Source: Blastocatellia bacterium (GTDB taxonomy: Bacteria > Acidobacteriota > Blastocatellia > Chloracidobacteriales > JADJPF01). Taken from it: a DNA stretch of 64,000 nucleotides. The notes beneath the pieces were generated by a model. That model was not told the origin of the DNA, searched no databases, and saw only the letters and a program-made list of their open reading frames with translations. A program made the translations under genes and the position numbers. The first letter of the stretch is position 1; each line of letters opens with the position of its first letter. Shown here in pieces: positions 50,402 to 59,211 of the stretch. The stretch covers positions 62,001 through 126,000 of the forward strand of contig JADJPF010000004.1 of assembly GCA_016713405.1 (NCBI GenBank), read 5' to 3'.

Positions 50402-51606
50402 ATGACCACCACTTTTCACGAACAAGAAACTATTTCTAAAAATATAATTCCTGATAATTACCAAGATTTGCTAAATAACTTACGCTTATTTAATACCAAA
50501 TCAGAGCTTTATCAATCCTCGTTTTATCAACAAAATAGCAATATATTAGATAAAATTCTTAATCATATCTGGGAGCAACCTTGTACAAGCACTAAACCAC
50601 GCTTAAAAGATTTTTTACGACTAGTTCATTGGAATATTGAGCGAGGAAAACATTTAGAAGCAATAATTAAGCTTTTTAATACTGATCCGATCTTACAATT
50701 TGCTGACGTTATTTCACTTAATGAAGTTGATTTAGGCATGAACCGGACACAAAACCACAACATTGCTTTTGAGCTAGGGCAACGCTTAGGAATGCACGCG
50801 GTTTATATTCCAGAATACCTAGAATTAACTAAAGGCATAGGCGAGGAATTAACTTTAGCAGGCGAAAATAAAGAAGCTTTGCATGGAAATGCTGTGCTTT
50901 CGCGCTATCCTATTTTAGCTATTCATTCTGTAAGACTACCTAGTTGTTTTGATACTTATCAATTTAGTGAAAAACGTTTTGGTGAAAGAGTCGCGCTAAT
51001 TGTTGAAATAGAAGTAAATAAACAAATAATTTACTTAGTCAACACTCATTTAGAAGTCCGTAATACTCCAAAATGTCGTGCAAAACAATTTCAAAGCATT
51101 TTACAAGCTTTGGAAAAACTCCCTCCTAAACCTACAATTATTGCGGGTGACTTAAATGTAGGTACTTTTAAGAGGGGTAATTTTTATTATTCATTTTTAG
51201 GCTTTTTACGTCTGGCTTTTAACAATCCAGAAAAACTAGCCTATGAGCTAAGGCATCCAGAAAAAAATATGAGCTACTTTTTGATTATGCTAAAAAACAT
51301 GAATTTGAGTATGAGTCTTATAATGATGATTTAGTAACTTGTGCAACTTCAATTACTGGAGTAGATGAAGCTAAAGAAATGCCAAAGTTTTTACAAAGAC
51401 GAATAGACAGACGTTTAGCTCCTTATAAAAACCGTTTAGAATTTCGATTAGATTACATTTTTGCTCGTGGTATAAAAGCCTTAAAAACAAATGAAATAAC
51501 TAGCAAACAAGTAACTAGCATCAATCCTACAACAATCCCAAATTTATTAACAAATGGTGAGCAAATTTCTGATCACGCGCCTATTATTTGTGATTTTAGA
51601 ATTTAG
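50402..51606 (+). pseudogene. Endonuclease/exonuclease/phosphatase-family protein, one frameshift
   Basis: The frame 50402-51334 and the next frame ending at 51606 form one EEP enzyme. The 5' part has VHWNIERG (metal-binding Asn), SLNEVDLGMNRT (catalytic Glu), NTHLEVR and IAGDLNVG (Asp/Asn). The 3' part has the C-terminal LDYIFARG and the final His motif ISDHAPIICD. At the T5 run 51278-51282 one base is missing: the alternate frame reads FDYAKKHEFEYES onward without a stop. Unrepaired, the enzyme loses the C-terminal His-Asp pair and is inactive. EEP members cleave DNA, phosphoinositides, sphingomyelin or other phosphodiesters; no signal peptide is present. It begins the co-directional cluster that runs to 56452. 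Confidence 0.82.
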
Positions 51607-51683
51607 ACCCCCTTTTAATTGACGACTTTAGCAGTTTACAAATATTATTGTTTTGAGACTTCAACAGGGAGACAAAAATAACT

Positions 51684-52535
51684 ATGAAAGATAATTTGGA
51701 CAAGCCTGCTAAACATCGTCGTACCGTCCAAATAGATGGTGTTTCAATCCATTTAGCCCACCCAGATGAGTTACCTTTAAGATGGATTGGGCAACAAGAA
51801 TTGATTTTACAACTTCATGCTTGTTGGAAGCTTATTGATGAACGAGATGTTCCGCTTTCGCCAAGACTTATTGGTAAACCTGGCGTTGGAAAGACGACTT
51901 TGGCCTATGCTGCGGCTAAAATGCTTGAACAGGACGTTTATATTTTTCAAGCAACTATGGACACACGACCAGAAGATTTGTTGATTACCCCAGTAGTTGC
52001 AGAAAATAGCAAAATTCAATATGTTGCTAGCTCAATTGTTACAGCAATGATTACAGGTGGAATTGCTATTTTAGATGAAGGCAACAGAATGTCAGAAAAA
52101 TCCTGGGCCTCTCTTGCACCGCTTCTAGATACTCGCCGTTATGTAGAATCTATTGTTTCAGGTCTAAAAGTAAAAGCTCATCCAGATTTCCGCATTGTTG
52201 CAACAATGAATGATGATGCAAGCACTTTTGAAATACCAGAATATATTCACTCACGTCTTCAACCACAAATTTATCTTGATTTCCCAGATCGAGAGGAAGA
52301 ATTAGCTATTTTAAGAGAAAATCTTCCTTTTGTGGATGAGAAAATTTTAAGCTATGTAGCCAATTTTCTAGCCCGTTGTCATATGGCAGACGAACCTTAC
52401 ACGGTGCGAGATGGGATAAATATGGCTCGTTATGTTGCTAAACGTTTAAGTTATGGGCCAACGGATTATCGCCATCTAATGCAGGAAGCAATGATAAGTG
52501 TTTTAGGTGAAAGTGCTTTACGTTACGCAGAATAA
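51684..52535 (+). CDS. MoxR-type AAA+ ATPase
   Basis: The product has 283 residues. Walker A GKPGVGKTT is at residues 64-72, Walker B AILDEGNR has Asp131-Glu132, sensor 1 is IVATMNDD, and an arginine-finger region is EYIHSRLQP. The short form with a single AAA module and DTRPEDLL pre-sensor loop fits the MoxR/AAA_5 class, which remodels partner complexes and usually pairs with VWA or DUF58 proteins. No such partner follows. Instead a 688-residue protein starts 14 bases downstream. It is preceded by CAGGGAG. Confidence 0.88.
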   Translation: MKDNLDKPAKHRRTVQIDGVSIHLAHPDELPLRWIGQQELILQLHACWKLIDERDVPLSPRLIGKPGVGKTTLAYAAAKMLEQDVYIFQATMDTRPEDLLITPVVAENSKIQYVASSIVTAMITGGIAILDEGNRMSEKSWASLAPLLDTRRYVESIVSGLKVKAHPDFRIVATMNDDASTFEIPEYIHSRLQPQIYLDFPDREEELAILRENLPFVDEKILSYVANFLARCHMADEPYTVRDGINMARYVAKRLSYGPTDYRHLMQEAMISVLGESALRYAE

Positions 52536-52549
52536 AAGTTGTTAAATAG

Positions 52550-54616
52550 ATGCAAAACCAAGAATTATACTTAGAAAAATGTGGTCAATTTGTTTTATTG
52601 CCTGTTGTGCATCACTCCTATGAGTTTACTTTGGCTGCTCGTGCTGCATTTGAAAGGCTCTCGCCCGTAGGAGTCGCGCTAGAATATCCTTTTGTTTTAC
52701 AGAATTTGATTTTTCAAGCTATTGATCGGCTGCCTCGTGTATCTGTCTTGCTCTATGGTAATGATAATAAAAACTTTATTCGTGTTGAGCCAATCGATCC
52801 TTTTGTTGAAGTTGGACGTTGTGCGCGTGAAAAACATATAGAAATGCGCTGTATTGATTTAGCAATGCTGGATTACCCACAGGTTTATGACCCAATGCCA
52901 GACACTTACGCGCTAAATTATTTGGGACATAAAAAATACTGTGAAATGCTTTTGTCAAAGCCAGTTGAGCATTTGCCAGAAGATGATAAACGAGAAGAAG
53001 CTATGGTATTCCACTTAAGAGAGTTGGAGCATAAGCTAGCTTGGACAGGTAAACTTAATAGCAATCATCCTATTTTGGTACTTTGCGGACTACGGCATTT
53101 AGCTGGACTTAAGGAAAAGCTAAATTCTACTCCATTAAACCCGCAAGAAATTCGTCCTAAAGCAAAACTTTATCATCTTAGCCCGCTTTCACTAGGTGAA
53201 ATAATGGGACAATTTCCTTTTTTAACGGCTGTTTATGAACTCCAGCGCAATTTTATCAACACAGCCAAACCCGCTGATGAAAAGCCTTCTAGCTCTTTAT
53301 CAAACGTTATTAATAGCCTTAAGTCGTATCTTGAAGAGCCGACGATTAAAACCACATCAAAGGCCCAAGATACTTTTGAGGAGCTAGTAAGCAATACTAG
53401 TAATCTTACCAGCATAAAACAAGGATTTAAGGTAGTTTCAGGTAAGGCAACAGAAAAATTGCCTGAAATTGCTCAACGCGCACACTTGGACGTTGCAAAC
53501 ATCGTATCTAGTCGGGATCGCAATGAAATTTTAGTGCGCTATTTAATGTGGTGTCGCTCTTATTATGAACAAGAAATCAATGAGCGACTTAATCCACAAC
53601 AAATGTTTTTGCTAATTTCCTTTGCTCCTAAATATGCACATGTTAAAAACTCTTTGTTGCCAGACTTTTATGAGCTATTAATTGCTGGTCGGGGTTCGAT
53701 TAACTCACATTTTTGCTATAGGATGTGGGAACTTGGCACAAATTACCCTTGCCAAGAGGGACATAGCGAATTAGACATCATTGAGCTAAGAGCAGAAGAT
53801 ATCTTTCCACTAATTAATAAAGTTAGAATGAATCCCCACGCACCGCTTAAACCACGTTCTTCTTTACCAAGATTTCTAAACCGTAAGGATAAGCAAAAAC
53901 GCGCTGATTTAGATAAAGACCTACGTTTTGATCCTCATAGTATTTGCTCATATCCTCCAGAAGATATTGTGTTAGAAGGCTATGGAAATTACTTAAGAAA
54001 CAAAGGAAAAAATATTCTTAGTGAAGAACGAAAAAGGATACGTCCTTTTGAGTCTTCTTTGTTAGATGGGGTGGATATTAGGGAGACTATCCGTAACTGG
54101 CACACAGGAAAAATTTATGTTCAAGAATCAGGGCTGGTAAAAGGCTCGGTTGATTCAGTAGTAGTAATTTTTGATGAAGATGGGGCGCAATATCCTTATA
54201 CAATGACTTGGTTAGGCGAACATGATCAAGAGTCCGACATGGCTTTTTATGCAACTAACCCTGATGAAAGGCAAGTTGCAAAGGGTATTCGTAAAGCTGT
54301 TTATGGTGGGTTTATGATGAGCATGCCGCCTGGTAGACTTTATGATGTTTTTTCTGACCCTGCTTATAGGATTGCTGCTAATTATGCAGAAAAGTTACTT
54401 TTAGCGGCACTAGATTATAGCTTAGAAAAATTTGTTATTTATGCAGCCCCAAAACCACCAAGACCATTTTTTCAAGTTCTAGCAGGTCGTTATGGAAAAC
54501 GAATAATTTATCTTTCTCTAAAACAGTTATCTCCTGTAATGTTACAAAAAATTCGGACTTTTCATATTCTTGCTGATAAGTCTGTGCGGCAATATGCAAA
54601 AGATTATGTATGGTGA
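52550..54616 (+). CDS. 688-residue uncharacterised protein, MoxR partner, TraB/EreA-like N-terminus (tentative)
   Basis: I do not recognise this family with certainty. The N-terminal 60 residues (LLPVVHHSYEFTLAARAAFERL then GVALEYP) have the early His pair and later Glu seen in the EreA/ChaN/TraB fold, where a H-x(n)-E motif marks the active site. The middle has charged helices. The last 200 residues (SVDSVVVIFDEDG, MTWLGEHDQESD, GGFMMSMPPGRLYDVFSDP, YGKRIIYLSLKQLSP) look like a second globular alpha/beta domain. There is no signal peptide or membrane helix. The tight link to the MoxR ATPase (14-base gap) suggests that this is its substrate or partner. A relation to DUF5682 is possible but cannot be shown here. 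Confidence 0.6.
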   Translation: MQNQELYLEKCGQFVLLPVVHHSYEFTLAARAAFERLSPVGVALEYPFVLQNLIFQAIDRLPRVSVLLYGNDNKNFIRVEPIDPFVEVGRCAREKHIEMRCIDLAMLDYPQVYDPMPDTYALNYLGHKKYCEMLLSKPVEHLPEDDKREEAMVFHLRELEHKLAWTGKLNSNHPILVLCGLRHLAGLKEKLNSTPLNPQEIRPKAKLYHLSPLSLGEIMGQFPFLTAVYELQRNFINTAKPADEKPSSSLSNVINSLKSYLEEPTIKTTSKAQDTFEELVSNTSNLTSIKQGFKVVSGKATEKLPEIAQRAHLDVANIVSSRDRNEILVRYLMWCRSYYEQEINERLNPQQMFLLISFAPKYAHVKNSLLPDFYELLIAGRGSINSHFCYRMWELGTNYPCQEGHSELDIIELRAEDIFPLINKVRMNPHAPLKPRSSLPRFLNRKDKQKRADLDKDLRFDPHSICSYPPEDIVLEGYGNYLRNKGKNILSEERKRIRPFESSLLDGVDIRETIRNWHTGKIYVQESGLVKGSVDSVVVIFDEDGAQYPYTMTWLGEHDQESDMAFYATNPDERQVAKGIRKAVYGGFMMSMPPGRLYDVFSDPAYRIAANYAEKLLLAALDYSLEKFVIYAAPKPPRPFFQVLAGRYGKRIIYLSLKQLSPVMLQKIRTFHILADKSVRQYAKDYVW

Positions 54617-54725
54617 TAAAAACCATGTTATTTTTTGTAACTCATAGAAATCTTAGAAATCGAAGTTGCTAACATCAAACTTAAGTTAGATAGGGTTAGT
54701 TAAACGATAAACAACTTGGAGAAAA

Positions 54726-55655
54726 ATGACCGATCCTATGAAAGCAGTAGTTATTATTAATAAAGGTGGAGGGTCATTTGCCAAGTTACCTGATGACAAT
54801 CAAACCAACTATTTAACAGATTTATTTAAGACTGCCAACATTGAAGCAGAAATCCATTTAGTAAAAGGAAAAAAAATACTTTCTACCGCTCTAAAAGCAG
54901 CAGAAACCAAAACAGATGTAATTGTAGCGGGTGGCGGGGATGGAACAATTAGCACGGTTGCTTCTACACTTATAGATAAAAACATTCCACTAGGAATACT
55001 ACCACTAGGAACACTTAATCATTTTTCTAAAGACTTAAAAATCCCTCAAGATCTAACATCAGCAATTAAAGTAATTAGCGAAAATTATATTTTTGCTTGT
55101 GATATTGGACAAGTTAATAATGTAACTTTTATTAATAATTCTTCTATAGGACTGTATCCTCAGTTAGTACAAAAACGAGATAGCCAACGTCAAAAATTAG
55201 GTTTAGGTAAATGGTCAGCAATGGTTTTGGCAGTATTTTCAACTTTTTTTCGTGTTCCATTGCTCCAAGTTTCATTAGAAGTAGATGAGAGAATAATTAA
55301 ATCAGATTCCCCCTTTGTATTTGTTGGTAACAATATGTATAAAATGAATTTGTTGAATCTTGGAACTAGGGATGGCTTAGACAAAGGCGAGATTTGTTTA
55401 TATATGGCTAATCGTGGAGGTCGTTTTGGTTTAGTTAGATTGTCTTTATTTGCACTACTTGGACGATTAAACCAAACGAAAGATTTTCGTATTGAGAGAG
55501 CAAAAGAAATTTGGATTGAAACAAAAAAAAGACGCTTAAGAGTCGCTTTAGATGGGGAAGTCCAACGCCTTTATCCACCACTACATTACACTGTTCTTCA
55601 TAAAGCCTTAAAAGTGATTGTTCCTAAGCCAAATAATCTAGGAAATAAGCTATGA
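54726..55655 (+). CDS. Diacylglycerol kinase-family lipid kinase (YegS/BmrU-like)
   Basis: The 309-residue protein shows the catalytic-domain start MKAVVIINKGGGS, the nucleotide motif GGGDGTIS at residues 69-76 and PLGTLNHFSKDL, the hallmark of the DAGK catalytic family. The second domain holds DIGQVN and a C-terminal VALDGEV, with Asp and Glu as expected. It phosphorylates a lipid hydroxyl, diacylglycerol or a related substrate, at the membrane face. Its stop overlaps the next start by 4 bases (ATGA), so it is translationally coupled to a phosphoesterase. Confidence 0.9.
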   Translation: MTDPMKAVVIINKGGGSFAKLPDDNQTNYLTDLFKTANIEAEIHLVKGKKILSTALKAAETKTDVIVAGGGDGTISTVASTLIDKNIPLGILPLGTLNHFSKDLKIPQDLTSAIKVISENYIFACDIGQVNNVTFINNSSIGLYPQLVQKRDSQRQKLGLGKWSAMVLAVFSTFFRVPLLQVSLEVDERIIKSDSPFVFVGNNMYKMNLLNLGTRDGLDKGEICLYMANRGGRFGLVRLSLFALLGRLNQTKDFRIERAKEIWIETKKRRLRVALDGEVQRLYPPLHYTVLHKALKVIVPKPNNLGNKL

Positions 55656-56452
55656 AAGTAATTGCTCATATTTCTGATTTACATTTTGGACGGGAAGACA
55701 AAAAAGTTGCAGAAGCTTTGTTAAATGACCTTACTACTTTTTCACCAAATCTAGTTGTTGTTAGTGGAGATTTAACACAACGTGCAAAGATAAAAGAATT
55801 TATTGCTGCACGAGAATTTCTTGAACGCTTGCCAGTAAATTACTTAGTTGTACCAGGTAATCACGATATACCACTTTATAACCTAATACATAGAGTGACT
55901 AAACCACTAGAACGTTACTGCCAGTATATTACCAGTGATTTAGCACCTACTTATTTAGATGATGAAATTGCTGTGTTAGGAGTTAATTCAACACGTTCAT
56001 TAAATTGGAAAAATGGAGCAATTTCAAGTAAGCAAATTTTAGAGTTGTCTAAAAAATTACAAGAATTTTCACCTACAATTTTTAAGATGATAGTCACCCA
56101 CCATCAATTTATTCCTGCACCAGGAAAAAAACTTCAACCAATTATTCGACGCGCACCAGAAACATTAAAAACCCTGGAGTCTGCTGGCGTAGATTTGATT
56201 TTAGCTGGACATCTTCATATTGGTTATAATGATGATGCACGCGCTCACCATTCGGTTAACAAATCAATTATTGTTGCTCAAGCAGGCACGGCTATTTCTA
56301 CGCGCTATCGAGGAGAGGCTAATACTTATAATGTAATTAGTGTTAATCCTGACACAGTTACTATTATGGTTCGTAGTTGGAATGGCAATACTTTTACTGA
56401 AGTAAATACAAGTAATTATATAAGAGAAAATTTATTTTGGCATAGACAATAA
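55652..56452 (+). CDS. Calcineurin-like metallophosphoesterase (CpdA/3',5'-cAMP PDE-like)
   Basis: The 266-residue enzyme has all five motifs of the dimetal family: ISDLHFG (Asp9 and His11), VVSGDLTQ, VPGNHDIP, VTHHQF and AGHLHIG. The order and size fit class III cyclic nucleotide phosphodiesterase or related phosphodiesterases. It has no signal peptide, so it is cytosolic. It is coupled by 4-base overlap to the lipid kinase upstream, which suggests the two act on linked lipid-phosphate metabolism, but the substrate is not shown. Confidence 0.9.
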   Translation: MKVIAHISDLHFGREDKKVAEALLNDLTTFSPNLVVVSGDLTQRAKIKEFIAAREFLERLPVNYLVVPGNHDIPLYNLIHRVTKPLERYCQYITSDLAPTYLDDEIAVLGVNSTRSLNWKNGAISSKQILELSKKLQEFSPTIFKMIVTHHQFIPAPGKKLQPIIRRAPETLKTLESAGVDLILAGHLHIGYNDDARAHHSVNKSIIVAQAGTAISTRYRGEANTYNVISVNPDTVTIMVRSWNGNTFTEVNTSNYIRENLFWHRQ

Positions 56453-56558
56453 ATAGTAATATACAAACAAATAATAGTATTGTTATAATCTGCCACAACA
56501 AATTAGACAATTATGTCTAAGCCTTTAGATTTCAACACTAAACCCCAAAGGAAATATT

Positions 56559-57044
56559 ATGAAAATTACCAAATATATAATCACAAGCTTGTTAGTATTT
56601 ATGTTATGTTTCCATACAGCCCTAGCAGAAGATTTCACCCATCCAGCAGGTTTTAAGATTTCAGTTCCAGATGGTTGGAATGTTAGTAAAGGTGAAGAAG
56701 GATCTTTAGAAATATCTGATCCAAGTGAAGAAGTACATTTCTACTTTATTACTACTGATAGCACTAACGTAGAAGACTTAGCAGAAAACATAGAACGTGA
56801 ATTACAAGGAATTATGGACGATTACCAATCAGGGGAAGTCTCAGAAAATACCTTGAATGGGTTGAAAGTTCTTGCTTGTGATGTTGAAGGTAAAATTAAA
56901 GGCGTAAAAGTTTCAGGGCTTTGTTACGCTTTTGTTAATAAAAAAGGAAAAATCCTACTTGGGTTTGGATTTGTTGCTTCACAACTTTATAAGAGAAATG
57001 AAGGAAAGATTGTACAACTGCTTAAGGGTATTAGGGGAGTTTAA
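56559..57044 (+). CDS. Small secreted protein, possibly PsbP/DUF1795-like fold
   Basis: The product has 161 residues, with a signal peptide ending ALA (residue 23). The start of the mature part, THPAGFKISVPDGWNVS, followed by SLEISDP, is the usual opening of PsbP-like and DUF1795 proteins, which have a Pro-x-Gly-Trp turn. Two Cys residues (near positions 108 and 122) could form a disulfide. The function is unknown. It is preceded by AAAGGA and lies in a separate unit 106 bases after the phosphoesterase gene. Confidence 0.7.
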   Translation: MKITKYIITSLLVFMLCFHTALAEDFTHPAGFKISVPDGWNVSKGEEGSLEISDPSEEVHFYFITTDSTNVEDLAENIERELQGIMDDYQSGEVSENTLNGLKVLACDVEGKIKGVKVSGLCYAFVNKKGKILLGFGFVASQLYKRNEGKIVQLLKGIRGV

Positions 57045-57055
57045 TAAATTTTTTT

Positions 57056-57152
57056 ATAGGGTAGTTATTATGACTACCCTATGTCTATCAAGCTATAAAT
57101 AAGTTCTTTCTTATCAAATATTTAATTGCCCTTTCAGAGCTTAAGATTAAAG
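57056..57152. repeat. Hairpin element with a segment shared with 18976-19007 (copy B)
   Basis: A 10-bp inverted repeat (57056-57065 with 57073-57082, arm ATAGGGTAGT) is followed about 45 bases later by TGCCCTTTCAGAGCTTAAG. That sequence and GATTAAAG after it resemble the second half of the element at 18979-19007. The hairpin has a T run before rather than after it on the plus strand, so it is not a canonical plus-strand terminator. Confidence 0.5.
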
Positions 57153-57172
57153 TATTTTATCATTTATATTAA

Positions 57173-57766
57173 TTACTTTATATATTGTTTTAGTTCTATC
57201 TTTAATTCTTTAGCATTTATAAACTGAATAGCATTTAGTCCAACAGCTTTGGCTGCTCTAATATTTTCTGCTCGATCATCAATAAAAATGCAATTTTTGG
57301 CTTCAAGCCCAATCATTGAAAGAGTTACTTGATAAGCCGTAGGGTCAGGTTTACGTAAAGCAGTTTTATAGGAAACCGAGTAGCCTTGGAAAAATCGGTC
57401 TAAGCTTAAACGCTTACGCACTTCTTCAAACCAAAATGAATAATTTGAATGTATCCAAAGCTTAAAATTCAAGTCTTTTAATTCTGCTAAAAGTTGTTCC
57501 ATTTCATCAATATAGCTATAAGCAGCAAAAACAGCTTCTTTTAGGGTTTCTCCATCTTCTAGTTGATGACCTGAATTTGGCAAAAAGAATTGTTGAAAAT
57601 ATTCTTCTTCAGTAACTTTTCCTATTTCAAATAACGGCCAAATATTAGGATTTTTAATTTTATAAAGTTCTTTTAATGGCATATTAAAATACTTAGGAAA
57701 TAAAGTATAAAAAGGGTCAACTACAATTGTATCCATTAAATCAAAAATTATTATTGGAGTTTTCAT
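57173..57766 (-). CDS. HAD-superfamily hydrolase (HAD-IA type)
   Basis: The 197-residue protein has HAD motif I IIIFDLMDTIV with nucleophile Asp9, motif II Ser in IHSNYSFW, motif III Lys in RKPDPTAY and motif IV IFIDDRAENIRAA. The usual acid/base Asp two residues after the nucleophile is Met, while Asp follows one later (D-L-M-D). This resembles dehalogenase or phosphonatase-type or atypical phosphatases. The substrate is unknown. It lies 16 bases after the membrane protein gene in the same direction. Confidence 0.85.
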   Translation of the reverse strand: MKTPIIIFDLMDTIVVDPFYTLFPKYFNMPLKELYKIKNPNIWPLFEIGKVTEEEYFQQFFLPNSGHQLEDGETLKEAVFAAYSYIDEMEQLLAELKDLNFKLWIHSNYSFWFEEVRKRLSLDRFFQGYSVSYKTALRKPDPTAYQVTLSMIGLEAKNCIFIDDRAENIRAAKAVGLNAIQFINAKELKIELKQYIK

Positions 57767-57782
57767 AAGATTTAACTTATTT

Positions 57783-58580
57783 TTAATTTGGCTTTATGGC
57801 TGTTCTTAACCAGTGACCTAAAATTGCACCTGTTGAACCTAAACCACAGATAATCAATGAATAATTCCATGATTTAGCTGGTAGGGCTAATAGAGCAAAA
57901 TTATTTACTAGTTCAGGAAATGATAGCACTACTATAGCTGAACTGGCTAAATAAAAGGGGGCTGCACCGCTATACCAAAGAGTGCTTTTAGACTTAAGCA
58001 AATAAGAGGCTAGAAAACCGCTTGCTAAAAAACAAAAGAGAGTTATTTTTCCACTCCAAGCCATTGAAACTGCAAAAAATGCTCTTAACAACGCAGCTAG
58101 CAAAATAGTTAATGCTATACAGGGAAGTAGTTGAGTTAAAAGTAGTTTAGAGTTAACTTGTTTTGGTGCGGGCTTAATAGCTAGCTTACGAAAAACTACT
58201 TGAGTGTCAGCCAACCATGCTGCTGAATAAGTAAACAAAGTTGCTAGCAGGATCAGCATTGATTCTATTGCCGTTGTCACCCAAGCTTCTTCTAATGTTG
58301 ATTTTGGTAAAGGTTTTGTTGAGCTAAAAATAGCTGATACACCAAGACTAGTTAATGTTAGGGAAAACGCCATGCCGGGTAGTCCTGGGGTATGTTTCCA
58401 GGATGTTAAAGAAGTAATAGCACCAACTAAAAAGGCAAGTAAAGAAATAAGCAGAATTTTACTTAACCAAGCTTCGCTTTCTAGAACAGAAATAAAAGGA
58501 TATTTACTAAGCCCAAAAATATAACCTAATAAATAGCCTGAAACAGTGCCAACAATTAATGCAATTATTTGACGTATCAT
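57783..58580 (-). CDS. Polytopic membrane protein of unknown function
   Basis: ATG 58580 is preferred, with AAGG upstream; the open frame extends to 58601 from a TTG. The 265-residue product is almost wholly hydrophobic with about eight predicted helices and few charges, mostly in one loop (RKLAIKPAPKQVNSK). I recognise no motif for a transporter family. It shares a direction with the HAD gene and sits downstream of a terminator for the cytochrome gene. Confidence 0.7.
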   Translation of the reverse strand: MIRQIIALIVGTVSGYLLGYIFGLSKYPFISVLESEAWLSKILLISLLAFLVGAITSLTSWKHTPGLPGMAFSLTLTSLGVSAIFSSTKPLPKSTLEEAWVTTAIESMLILLATLFTYSAAWLADTQVVFRKLAIKPAPKQVNSKLLLTQLLPCIALTILLAALLRAFFAVSMAWSGKITLFCFLASGFLASYLLKSKSTLWYSGAAPFYLASSAIVVLSFPELVNNFALLALPAKSWNYSLIICGLGSTGAILGHWLRTAIKPN

Positions 58581-58595
58581 ACTTATAACCTTAAA

Positions 58596-58623
58596 AAACA
58601 AAACCCGGCTCGTTGGCCGGGTT
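58596..58623 (-). terminator. Rho-independent terminator of the cytochrome gene
   Basis: An 8-bp GC-rich stem (58602-58609 with 58616-58623, arm AACCCGGC) is followed on the minus strand by TTTTGTTTTTT. It lies 25 bases past the stop of the cytochrome gene and immediately upstream of the next minus-strand gene. Confidence 0.88.
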
Positions 58624-58647
58624 GAACATCAACAGAAGAAATTAAAA

Positions 58648-59211
58648 TTACTCATCATAATGCTCAGGTTTGTCGCTACTATGACATTCATTACAACCAA
58701 CTGGGAAAATATCTCTTTCCTTGTGGCAATTGATACAACCAGCTAACTTAAAGTTAGGATCGTCTCTATCTGTACCATGATAGGCATCCTTAGCATTTAA
58801 TGCGTTTAAGCCTTTAAATTTTCTTTCATCATTTGTGCCTTCAAATTCACAAGTTGAATCATCTGTCTTATGGCAATCATCACATCTACGTACACCTTCT
58901 TCCATTGCTTTGGTGAGGTTTTTGCTGTTGGTATGATGGCACACAATACAAGAATCTTTATATTGTGGATGGCGTTTTGGGAAAGCGTGGTGTTCATGGT
59001 TAAAATAAGTAATGCCTTTGTCTCCAGCAGCCGAAGAACGCTTTTTCTCTGGATCATCCAGAATCATTTTAGCTTTATCACCTGTTGGATATTCTTTAAA
59101 TTCGTCCAGAATAGCAGCACTTAATTTAGGATAAGCGAAAATTAGGAGTGACAAAAAAGCAAAGCTTAATGTCAATGCTCCTTTAATTATTTTGGTTCGA
59201 TTTAATTTCAT
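58648..59211 (-). CDS. Periplasmic tetraheme cytochrome c (class III-like)
   Basis: ATG 59211 is chosen. It starts a signal peptide (MKLNRTKIIKGALTLSFAFLSLLIFA) and has GGAGG upstream; the frame is open to 59298. The 187-residue product has four CxxCH heme motifs: CIVCH, CDDCH, CINCH and CNECH. Extra His residues (NHEHHAF, YHGTD) are available as sixth ligands. Spacing and size fit cytochrome c3/class III small multiheme proteins, which carry electrons in the periplasm. It may link membrane dehydrogenases to a terminal reductase. Confidence 0.92.
   Translation of the reverse strand: MKLNRTKIIKGALTLSFAFLSLLIFAYPKLSAAILDEFKEYPTGDKAKMILDDPEKKRSSAAGDKGITYFNHEHHAFPKRHPQYKDSCIVCHHTNSKNLTKAMEEGVRRCDDCHKTDDSTCEFEGTNDERKFKGLNALNAKDAYHGTDRDDPNFKLAGCINCHKERDIFPVGCNECHSSDKPEHYDE

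Noticed and set aside
57056..57082. Hairpin as a terminator of the small secreted protein gene
   Set aside because: On the plus strand the T run precedes the stem and none follows, so it is treated as a repeat instead.
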